Below, piece after piece: positions 36,901 to 48,900 of a stretch of DNA of 64,000 nucleotides (its first letter is position 1; each line of letters opens with the position of its first letter). The position numbers and the translations under genes are program-made. Source of the stretch: Atherinomorus stipes (lineage: Eukaryota > Chordata > Actinopteri > Atheriniformes > Atherinidae); assembly GCA_023101725.1 (NCBI GenBank), contig JALJCO010012873.1, positions 990,001 to 1,054,000 of the forward strand. The letters are read 5' to 3'. The notes below the pieces were generated by a model. The model was not told where the DNA came from and did no database searches. It saw nothing but the letters and a program-made list of their open reading frames with translations.

Positions 36901-39900
36901 CGGGGGCAAAAGATTGCGTGTAATTTAGCACGTCTGAAAAGCAGGTATAACTGGCAGCTTTACGCACTGATGGCTGAAAGAATGCTGCACACAGGACTGC
37001 AGACATCGGGTCAGAATCATTTCTCATGATGTGTTCAGGCGCTACGTCAAGTTTTCATTATTTAATTAAATAACAATCAACATCACTGTTAAACACGGGT
37101 TATTCTAGACATGAACCAGAACATCTGCAGCTGCAGCATCATGGTAGTTAAAGCTGACATTAATTATGTCTTTTTATTTTCTTTTAATTTTTGCATAATG
37201 GCATATTTTCAAATTAAAATCATCTCCTGCTCCTCCACGCCGCAGCGACTGCTGCTGTGTTCTGAGGTTGCTGTCCTGCGTGAAGTTGGCCCCCACCCCA
37301 CAAAAAACTCAGTGAAAATAACCAGTAACGTCGCACAAACTAATGATACTATTTTTTTTACTGAGTTTTGCATGGGGTGGGGGGCAATTACGCAGGTCCC
37401 GCGCCTGGCATTGTGCCAAAGAGCGCGCAGTCTGTGCGTAATATCAGATCATCTTCAACAGCGTGTCCTTATCCATGTCCTTAAACTGGCCTCTTCTTAC
37501 GATCCACAGAGAAACCTGCTGCATTATTTTTATTTATAGTTATTATGAAGAGTTCATTTGCAAAAACAGACAAACGCCACTGTGGAAAAACGGAGTTAAC
37601 TGCTTTTGTTGCTGTTGGGTACAAACGTCCTATCTCCATTTTACATAATTAAAACCCTCTACTTCATTTGAGCTTGATTTTCTGAAAATATTCAAAAAGT
37701 AAATGAAGAGTTTATTTGCAAAAGCAGTTAACTCCGTTTTTTCTAAAGGGCGTTTGTCTTTTTTTTGCAAATGAACTCTTCATATTTATCTTATATTCTG
37801 TTTTTTTATTTGCCTCATTATATCTCTGAAACTAACATCTCTCTATCAGGATGAATTTCATTTTGCGTTTACCACATGTTCTTCTGAACTTTCCGTGGCG
37901 CAGGGAGAGCGCACGCTAAATCCTCATTTAAATCCTGCTGTTTGCGCCTGTTACAGATTGCGCGTGTAATCTTTGTAGATCACCCGCAAACGCTAAAATG
38001 ACAGCGCACGCTATTTTTTTTTGCGAGGCAAAGACATTAGACTCGCAATTTGGAGTCTTTGTAAATCAGGCCCTATGTGTGTCCAGCAAAGAGAAGCTTG
38101 GAGCAAAGAAATAGCTGGATACTTACAACTATGTCAGAAATGGTCACGACACTCTAGAACACACCAATCTACATCCAGATCTTTGTGTGCTGAGGTCGGA
38201 AGTTTTGCAGAGCCAGGTCAAAGCAAGAAGAATGACATGCATGAGACCTGGATCATCGTTAATCAGGAAAGCATTTCCATTTCGACAGCAACCTGCATGG
38301 CTGGGTAAGTTTAAGCTTATGGAAATACCTGCAATGAAGTAGCTGTTACACTCGTTCTGATATGTGTTATGATGATTCGTTGTATTGCTTTTAGGGAAAA
38401 GCATTAAAATATTTGATGTTTTTAATTCTATATTGCAGACTAGGGTCTTGTTGCAGTTATTCAGCAGAACTATTTAAACTGCAAATGTAAGCATTATTGA
38501 TGATTGACTGTTCAGTGTTTTTATCTTATTGCATTGAATCATAATTGTCTTAATTTAAGAAACTTTAGTTTACTGCTACGAACATTGTTCCTCCTATGCT
38601 GGCACCCAAACACACAACAGGACGTCATTTAAAATCATAATAAAACTTAAGAAAGTTCATTTCTAGTTTGCACTGCACACTTTCCTCTGTTTTTGCCTCC
38701 AGCTACAGCAGTGACGTCACTGTGACATCGGCTGTGAACAGGTCTATGTGTTCTCCTATGACTGATTGATAGAGGTGTCCACCATCATCATCATAATGAA
38801 ATGAAAAATACTTTTATTTATCCCAGAAGGATAAAATCATCATCATCATCGTTGTCAACCGATGGCTTCCTGAGATATTTACCTGCATAACACCTCCTAT
38901 TAAAACACCTGGAAAACTGCTCAGCTTCACTTTTTACTTTATACTGCATCACAGTTCCTCATCACACATTACTTTACTCATTCCCAGTACTACTTTACTC
39001 ATCTCTAGTACTACTTACACCATTCCTAGGATCAATTTACTCATTCGTTGTAGAACTTTACTCATTCCTAGAATTACTTTAGTCATTCCCAGCTCTTCCT
39101 TACTCATTCATAAGATTACTTTACTCATCCCTAGTACTACCTATATTCCTAGAATTACTTTACTCATTCCTAGTTCTACTTTACTCAGTCACAAGGTTAC
39201 TTTACTTATCCCTAGTACGACTTACTCATTCCTAGAATTACTTTACTCATTCCTAGTACTACTTTACTCATTCCTAGGACTACTTTACTCAGTTACAAGA
39301 TTACTTTACTCATCCCTAGTTCTACTTACTCATTCCTAGAGATACTTTACTCATTCCTAGTTCTACTTTACACATTCTTCGTCCTACTTTACTCATTCCT
39401 AGTACTACTTTTCTCTTTCCTAGTGTTACTTTACTCAATCCAATGATTACTTTACTCATTCCTAGTACTACTAGAAGGAAAACAACCTTTACATTTTCAA
39501 CTGTGTTCCAGGTGAATTTACTCTGACACAGTAACACATTTCTTGATTCTGACACTTTTTCACATCTCAGCTTTCTGTAGAGACCAGGATTATAAGTACA
39601 GCCCTGAAGTTGTGAAAATTTACATAATTTATATTAGGTTTGTCATTTAGAGAGGCAGAAAAATGCCTCCTTAAGAAGAGACTAACTAATTTCAGCCTTC
39701 AAACAAACTTTAAAATTTCACTGTAAATAAAAATGAACAGTAAAGAGTTTCGGACTGCTGATAAAAGCATAAAAACATAAATCCCCACTTTTTCTTACAA
39801 AATGGAATAAAAACTTTCTGTTAGATAACCAGATCCCCTCTTTTCTGCTAATTTAACAAACTAACATATATTTTTCAGTCTGTGAGGAACCTGTTATACA

Positions 39901-42900
39901 TTTTCTGAACTGATCATTAAGGTTGAACACAGCCTCAGTAGCAGAATCTGAGCTCCACAGCTCCAACATAACTCTGACCAGAGATCTTGAGACAGTTCTG
40001 ATATTTCTGTAGTAATCTCATGTCAGCTCTCTGATTATACAGTTATGTAGTTGTGAAGATATGCTTCATTTATTTTGGTTATGTCATTTCAGACAGGAGG
40101 GAGAAAACAGGCGTTGTCAGGAAGAAGTTAAATAACTTACATTACTAAAATCAAATTTAGTAAAAAAAAAAAAAACCTTCAACTTTCAGTAACCTTGATT
40201 TTGGATGATATAACACATTTAAGCTTCACTGTTTGAAAGCTAAACCTCAACATCTTCTATTTTAAGTGCTGTGCACACAATCTGAAGACAGTCTCTGACC
40301 CATATTATGTTTTATAGCAACGCGTTATGCGTAGTGAGAGAAGTAGGGAGGCCTGAGCTTATCTGGGTACAGATAAGAGCCAGTTGGGCTCGTAGCCAGG
40401 TGCTGTCTCTCCCCATCTCCTCTTTGCAGCTCACGGTGTAAAGAATCTGCAGAGAGCAACATGATAAACTGCAGCCCCCCATAAACTGGTGGAGGAGAAG
40501 AAGGGGAGTGGATGGAAAAGGGAGGATAACGAGGAGAAAGAGTGTTATGTTTTGAGGCCACACAAGATGGTTTCTGCTCATAAACTCTAATGTGAGAAAA
40601 AACAAGCTAGTGCTGATCTGGGCAATTATACTTTATTTTATCTGATTTTGGGCGTGGGGAGTGGAGGAGAAGGGCCGAGAATATGAGGGCAGCAGTGTTG
40701 TGTTATGGGGATGGGAGAGGGGGACCTGGAGTCCCAGTAGATCCAGCCTCTCGCTGCTGCATGGGTGAAAATAAACACTCCCCTGCTGGCTTATTTACAC
40801 AAGGGGTTAACTCAAACTTTTATCCCACATTATGGTACCAGGGACCGTGCACTCCCCTCTTCTCTTCTCCCTATCTCTACTTTTTTGTCACACATTCTCA
40901 CTCCTGCGTCGTAACCATCTGGCATGAGAATCCTCAGTTACGATCAGTAAAAACAATCAAACACGGAAACGAGCAGGGGTGGCAGCCAAATATGACAGCG
41001 CTCCAGGAGCCTGACCTGATGTATGGCAGGGAGGGCTGACCGAGCCGTAAAAACTCCTCTGCTCTGGCTCCAAACGTCCTCGTCCGCTATATTTTGACAA
41101 GGCTAAGGAGACAGCCCGAAGACGGGGTCGCCTGAATTTTTGCTTTTTAATGGAAACCAAAAAGTCAAGCACAGATAAACATTCCCCCCTTTTCTGTGGA
41201 ATCCAGGCTTTTAAATCAAGAATTGCTGAGGGCCGTACGACTCTGCAGTTACATCTCAATGAGGTGAGTGTGAGTTTGTTATTTCACTCAAAACACCCGG
41301 CAACCCTGTGCCTGGAATCCTGACCTGAAGCAACCCCAAGAGATGAGATTTACAGCTCTCATTTGGCTCGGAGAGGTGTGTCCCTGGGCCAAATTATGGT
41401 CTCTAATTGCACTTTTATGTTTATATTAAGGTCAATGGAGCAAAATTTTCCTCCTGTGGATTTTACAGGGGAAGGACGCAGAAAATGAGAGCTGAGTCTG
41501 AGCCTTAAAAGGGGACACTACATCACCTTCCTTGTAGGATTTGGCTGTGTGAGTGTTGCACCTGATGGCACCCTGACGCTTGTTCAGCTGTTTGACGCCA
41601 GCCAACATCAACACAGGCCAGGGTTAAATGGTTCTCCTCTGCACTGGTACTAATTGGTGCAAACTTTCAGCCCCAGTAAAAGCAGCGGTCTCCCTATCTA
41701 CGCCAAGCCAAACGAGAATGAAATGTCCGATTAGTTGCTAAGACAGTACAAACAACCTCTGCCATCTTTCTAGTGGCCCTACAGTGTAAATTCAGCCATT
41801 CATGATGGAGGGCTGAATGAGTCGGTAGATATTATCAAACATTAGCCCCATTGACACATAAAGCACATTATTTATGAATGAAAATGAAATGAAATGAAAA
41901 ATACTTTATTCATCCCCGAAGGGAAATTCAGTATTGTAAAAGCTCACTTTTTTTTTTTTTTTTTTTTTTATAAATAAACAAAAAGTCAGTTAGTCTTGTT
42001 CTTTAGGGTGATGGTTGCTGGCAGGAATGAATTCCTGTATCTCTCCGTCCTACAGCGAACTTGACGCAGCCTCCCACTGAACACACTCTGTTGATTCTTC
42101 ACTGTGTTGTGGAGAGGATGGGAAGTGTCCTCCATCATCTTCATCAGCTTGTGAAGCATTCTTTTTTGAACGATCAGCTCCAGCGGCTCCAGAGTTATCC
42201 CCAGCACAGAACCAGCTTTCTTGATCAGCTTGTTTAGTTTCTTCAAGTCTCTGGTTCTGATGCTGCTGCCCCAGCAGATGGCTGCAAAGCTAATTGCACT
42301 TTCTACCACAGACTTATAGAAGATATGCAACATCTTTTTGCAGACATTAAATGATTTTAGCTTCCTTAAGAAGAAGAGTCTGCTCAGACCTTTCTTGTAG
42401 ATGTAGTCACAGTTGCATTTCCAATCGAGTCTGGTGTCCAGCTGAACTCCAAGGTATTTGTAGTTCTCTACCACCTCCACCTCCTCTTCCAGGATGTAGA
42501 CAGGGCTATGCTGCTTATTCTTGCTCCTCCTGAAGTCAACAATCATCTCTTTAGTCTTGCTGGTATTTAAGATGAGCTGATTGTTACTGCACCATTTCAC
42601 AAACTGATTGACAAGTTCCCTGTATTCGGCTTCTTGTCCATCACTAATACACCCCACAACAGCAGAGTCATCAGAATATTTCTGCAGATGACAGGACTCA
42701 GAGTTATACTGGAAGTCTGAGGTGTACAGTGTAAAGAGGAATGGTGAGAGTACAGTCCCTTGTGGTGCTCCAGTGCTGCTGACCACCATCTCAGACACAC
42801 AACCTTTCAGTCTCACAAACTGTGGTCTGTTTGTGAGGTAGTCGTAAATCCAGGTGGTTGTGGAGGGATCCACCTGGAAGTTATGGAGCTTCTCACATAG

Positions 42901-45900
42901 CAAAGCAGGCTGAATAGTATTAAATGCACTTGAAAAATCAAAGAACATGACCCTCAAAGTGCTGCCTGACTGGTCCAGATGAGAGTGGGCTCTCTGAAGC
43001 AAGAAGATGATGGCGTCTTCAACCCCCAAGCCCATTACGATATGCGAACTGTAATGGGTCCTGAAAGGTGTTCACTTGCTTGTTGAGGTGAGCCAGTAAG
43101 AGTCTCTCCAGGACTTTCATGATGTGAGATGTCAAAGCAACTGGTCTGTAGTCATTTGGTTCAGCTGGTTGTGGTTTTTTAGGGACTGGAACAAGACAGG
43201 ATGTCTTCCACAGCACAGGAACTCTGTTCTGTCTCAGGCTGGTGTTAAAAAGGTGCTGGAGAACCGGACATAGTTGTTCTGAGCAGTTCTTGAGAACTCT
43301 GGGACTGACACCATCTGGACCTGCAGCCTTGTTCCGGTTCAGTTTTTCTAGTTGTTTCTTGACCTGGTCACAGGAGACAGTCAGGCTGGAGGTGGAGACA
43401 GAAGAGGTCTCAGGATGTCCTGATGTGGAGGGAGATGAGGCTGTGTTCAGGTCCATGACTGAGGTGCAGGGTGACAGAGTGGAGGTGGGACAGGAAAGCT
43501 GTGAGCTCATGGAGGGTGTGTGGAATGTTGGGTTGTCGGCAGGGGGGAACTGAACCTATTGAAGAACATGTTCAGTTCGTTAGCTCTGTCCAGACCTCCA
43601 TCAGTCTGGTCCCCCTTTAGCTTGAAGCCAGTGATTTTCTTCATTCCCGACCATACATCCCTCACGTTGTTCTGCTGGAGCTGGCTCTCCAACTTCTTCC
43701 TGTAGTCCTCCTTGCACTTCTTAGTCTGTGTTTTCAGTTGTTTTTGTGTGGTCTTCAGTAACTCCCTGTCTCCATCCCTGAAAGCTTTCTTTTTGATGTT
43801 CAGCAGCTTTTTCAGGTCACTGGTGATCCAGGGTTTGTTATTGGGGGAAGCACCTCACTGTTCTTGTTGGAACGATGTTGGCCACACAGAAGTTGATGTA
43901 ATCTGTAACACACTCAGTCATGGTGTTGATGTCATCTCCATGAGGTTCACAGAGGACATTCCAGTGTGTGGCCTCAAAGCACCCTCTCAGAGCATCTTCA
44001 GCCTCAGTAGACCAGGTTTTAATCATCCTCCTAATGACTGGTTGCTGCTGAACGATGGGCTTGTAGGTGGAGGTGAGAAGAACCAGATTATGATCAGATC
44101 TTCCTAGAGGAGGCAGGGCAGAGGAGCTGTATGCATTCTTTGTATTTGCATAAAATAAGTCCAACATCTTATTTTCTCTGGTGGAGCAGCTGACAAACTG
44201 CTGGAAAGTTGGCAACGTAGCAGAGAGGGAGACGTTGTTGAAGTCTCCAGAGATCGCTATGAATGAGTTTGGATGCTGTGTTTGTAGTTTAGCCACGACG
44301 GAGCTGATGACATCACAGGCTGTCTCTGGTGCGGTACCTGGTATTATATAAACCGCTACCAGAATAACACAGGCAAACTCTCTGGGTAAATAATATGGAC
44401 GGAAACTCACAGCTAACAGTTCAATGTCTCTTGTGCAGATCTTCTCCTTGACAGTGATGTGTCCTGGATGACACCAGCGCTGACTGACCAGCACTGCAAT
44501 TCCGCCTCCCTTCCGCTTCCCGCTGAGCTGTATATTTCGGTCTGCACGGACCATCTTGAAGCCGTGTACAGACGCATTACAGTCCGGGATGTGTTCATGC
44601 AGCCAAGTCTCGGTGAAACACATGATACTGCATTCTCTGTACTCTTTCTGAGACCTTGTTAGCACTTCGAGCTCGTCCATCTTGTTAGCTAGCGATCTCA
44701 CGTTACCCATCACAACAGTTGGAAGAAACGGTTTAAATCTCCACCGTTTTTCTCTCTGCCTTACCCCTGCCCTGCATCCTCTTGTCTTTCTCCCTTAACT
44801 CCACTGGGATTTGACGTGTTATTTCGCTGAAAATCTTGATTTGGGAGAGTTTTAACAGTTGATCACGGTGGTAAACAATTTTTCCGTTGCTATGGATACA
44901 CATCATAACAAGCAGTGAAAAAAGCCAATATACGAGGAAAAATCTCCCGAATTGCACACCGTTGAAACCAGCATAAAAAATCCTCCAAGAAAAACCTAAT
45001 CTGACGAATAATGTCGATAAAAAAGACAACTATATTAGAAAAAAACACAAAAGTTAAGGGAGAGCTTTCACAAATTGCAGCTACCTAGCAGCGCATTCCA
45101 GAATTTTTTTTTTATGTTGAAAATAAAGATTTTAAAAGTTCCTACCTCCTGCTTATCCTGCTCTTTCTGCTGGTTCAACTCTCTGACCTGCTCTGTGAGA
45201 CTTTTTTTGTCACTCTGATGGGAGTTCAGAGACTCTTCAAACTGAGTCCGTAAGTCCTCCAGCTCAGACTTGAGGACGGTCATGACATTCTGAAACAGAA
45301 AGGCATAAATCCAGTAGCAAAGTTTCATGCACAGCAAAGACACTGAACTGGGCCAGCATGACCCTGCAGGATTTCTACCTCATCCTGCTCCTGTTTGCTG
45401 AGCGCCTCCCTCTGCATGCGCTCCATCTCCATGTCTGCTGTGGCCAGATCCTGCCGCAGGGATGCAATCTTCCCTGTGAGGGCAGCCTTCTCTGCCTCCT
45501 TCTGAGACAAAGCCTGAACACAAAGAGAGTGGTTTGTCCTTCAGGTCTTTACAGAAAGGACAATCATATCGTTTTCAACTTTTGTCGAGATACAGCATAG
45601 TAACAGCGTAGTAAAAGGAGACAGAATGCAGCCTGGTACTTTTCATACATACAGTACTGTATGCATGCAACTTCTCCACATGGATAAAGACACACCTGCT
45701 GCTTTTCACTCTCAGCCTGCAGGAGGCTTTGGCTTAACTCCTTCTGCAGCCTGGCCAGTTCTTGCTGCACCTGCTGCAGCTCCTTCTGGTTGTGCACACG
45801 CAGTTCTTCACAATGTCTGCGCAGCTGCTCTTCAGCCTGCTGTCGCTGCCGCATCAGCTCTGCACACTGCTGTTGCTGTCAAAACAGACAGGAAACACAC

Positions 45901-48900
45901 AGATGCACACTTTATTCTTATCTACAGCCTCATCATCTGATGTATTTATTTTTCTAATTTAATTTAATTCAATTCAATTCAATTCAATTCAATTTAATTT
46001 AATTTTGACCCTGCGACAGACAGGCGACCTGTCCAGGGTGTACCCCGCCTCTCGCCTGATAATAGCTGGGATAGGCTCCAGCAACCCCCGCGACCCTGAA
46101 CTGGATAAGCGGTACAGAAAATGACTGACTGACTAATTTATTTAATTTAACTTAATTTAATTTAAGGACCTTATAAAAATTCAATCATAAATGTTTCTAT
46201 TTGATGCATTATGCCCAAGCAGCAACCTCCAGTGAGAAAAGTGAAGCTATTTGCCCAAAAATTGTAGTTCTTTCTTTATCCACTAGGGGGCTGGCTCCAA
46301 AACAGAGCAAATCCCCATAGACTCCCATGTTAAAAAGACCAACTTCACAGCAGAAATAAACATGTTTACACCCTGATGTTAAAGGTTGAATATGGAACAT
46401 TTTTATTAAAAGCTATATTTTTAAAAAAATAATACCTCCACAGGTCGTTTGGGGGTGTACAGAATGAAAGTACACCATTTCCCAGAAAAATTATATTTAG
46501 CCTAAAAATAATTATAAAATACATTTTTACGAGTTCGATAATGGCATTTTATTTACGTCTATAAGCCAATACACGCTGCCATTGCAGGTTGCCAAATACG
46601 ATCTCTGTGTGGAAACAATATTTTGGTCATAGTCAGGCTTGTACAGGGGAAAACCGTGGAGACGAGTGAAGCAGCTGCTTCAGAGCCCTGGAGATATTGG
46701 TATCTGTTTCTGAGGAGGAGTGACCTGAGAAGAGCAAAACCTGGAGTAAATTTAGGTTAAGACTTCACTAAATGGACCCACATAAACATTTTCCACGGAG
46801 TCAAAACACGGAAATGGCGACTTTCCTCTTGGATCGGTAAGCTAGCTTGTTTGCTAAAATGGCTAACGTTAGCTGTCAGTTATAAACTCCTCTGTGTTAC
46901 TTGTTGGACATGCTGCAGACTGTTGGTCACTTGCGTATTGGCAGTGAGCCTGGCATCCCAGCGGCTGGAGTTGTTTTTCTGCCGTTGCAACTACAACCTA
47001 GACACACATGATGTTGCTGTTCTGTCCATGTTCCATATTCAACCTTTAACTTAGAGAGGGTGAGTTATTTTCATAACTGATCTGTTTAGATATTAATCTT
47101 GAGATTACAAATAATTAAAGGGACTAGAGGCAGGAATTTAAAAAACAAACAAAGATGCATGTCCATTTTTTTAATGCTAATGGGTGATGAAGCACTAAAT
47201 ACCCCCAAAAACGAGCCCATCCATGTTTCTCTCCGTTGCCTTGAACAGGCTGTGTGCTGCAAAATGCGCTGCAATTTGGTGGCTGAATTTCCCGCGCTGC
47301 CGTATGGATGTGACGTCAATTGACACTACATCCGCAGTTTTGATACAGGAAGAAGACGGTCGTGGAACATTCAAACACTGTAAGCGATAGTTATGGATTC
47401 TTCTGCCGTCAGCAAACGATCCAGATCAACTGAAAGACACTAAAAAGTGTAACAACGAAGAAAAAGCGTAGTAAACAACATTACAGCTTCAGTTTGTGCA
47501 CGCTCCCGTGACGGTTTGGCTCATGGCTGCAGTTACCTGAAGCGCCAGTCGCGAGTTTCATTTCTTAATCTTGCCTCTAGTCCCTATAAGGACGTGTTTT
47601 TTTGATTGACAGGCAGCAGACCGGTTGCCAGCCTGCTGGCCAGTGGCTACTAGCTGGCTTCTTGTTTGGAAGGCCTCAGCTTGTAGCACAGTAGCATAAT
47701 GGTGGTTTCTAGCCAGCTAACAGCAAGTCTTTACTTTTACTCGCCAATTAGGGGGCTAATTTGTGTTAGCTGCTGTTAGTTTAAAGTTAGGGGAAAAAAA
47801 AAAGTTTCAAGTTAGCTTGGTTAGCATTTAGCCCAGAGTACGTTGGCGGTCAATAATTTGCCCCGAGGCCACTCTTTGCCCATTTTTGTTTTTTCCAGGA
47901 GTGACGACCCACACAATTCAGCAAAGATGGCGACAACAGAAACACTCAACTGGTTTCACTTTTAGCTTTTCAAAAACCAATTGGTGATGTAAGCAGAGGG
48001 TCCATCTCCTTTTCTACGATCTATGATTATCCCAGAGGAAATAGCCTTGGGCTAATTCACATCTGGACATGCATGTCATAGAGGTAAAATGTGATGGCGC
48101 AGGCACCATCTGAAAATCATTTTGAGCTCTTGCAATGTTTTGAAATGGATGAAATGTATATATCTGGAAAGAGTCTTTTGTTACTACCATAACTTCATAA
48201 CTGAGCAAGTAGAAGTCACAAAACTTTACAGGTATTTAGCTAAGATGAAGCTATGTTGGAATACAGTCCAATCCAAGGGTATTAAGTACTCATGAGCAGG
48301 GCTCTAAATAACACCCACCAACCCACCAAGGGAAATATGAATTTGGCAACTCCATCAACAGTAGATATAAATGACTCATTCTAAGAAAATAAACACATAA
48401 CAGCTATTCTAGTGAAACAATTACACATCAATAGAAACACAGATTTGGATTAAGTATTAAATTTTTCTGCCATTGACCTTTGTTTCTTTTATACACTGTA
48501 CCTTTAAACAATATGATATTCAAAGTTGACTCCTGTCCTTTATAACAATACAAAACACTAAATAACTAAATAAACTACTTGCATTATTGACGCACAAAAA
48601 TGTTAAATACTTTAATACTAAAGTGTGGCACTTCAACTTCTACTCAAGTAACTTATTTCATAGAGTACTTATACTTTTACTTGAGTCTTGGTCTCTAGTG
48701 CTTTATACATGTAAGAGTAGAAGGGTGCTCATGGGAAATGGGTTATTTTTCCTAAAAGAAATTTGGCTTGTGGATATTCCATTTGGCTGTTAACTTTACA
48801 ATTCCACTCGCCAGATTGACAGGTGATCAAACTAGTTAATTTTGAGCCCTGCTCATGAGTACTGGCTGGTGTATCCCACTGTAAGATGGTCTCTACAGAA

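Larger units (their letters stand above)
41883..45030 (-). mobile_element. Near full-length L2-type LINE retrotransposon
   Basis: Minus orientation. The 3' end is CCCTTCGGGGATGAATAAAG followed by an ATTTC-type tail and an A-run-like tract (complement at 41950-41970). The order upstream is reverse transcriptase, linker, endonuclease and a basic leader frame (44733-45029). It inserted in the crocc2 intron in the same direction as the gene. Confidence 0.85.

Noticed and set aside
40132..41880. A separate small gene (frames of 60-118 codons)
   Set aside because: No domain, no splice borders of quality, no poly(A) or promoter context; chance frames in an intron.
44459..44662. Plus-strand frame opposite the LINE endonuclease
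   Set aside because: Shadow of the real minus-strand LINE coding sequence.
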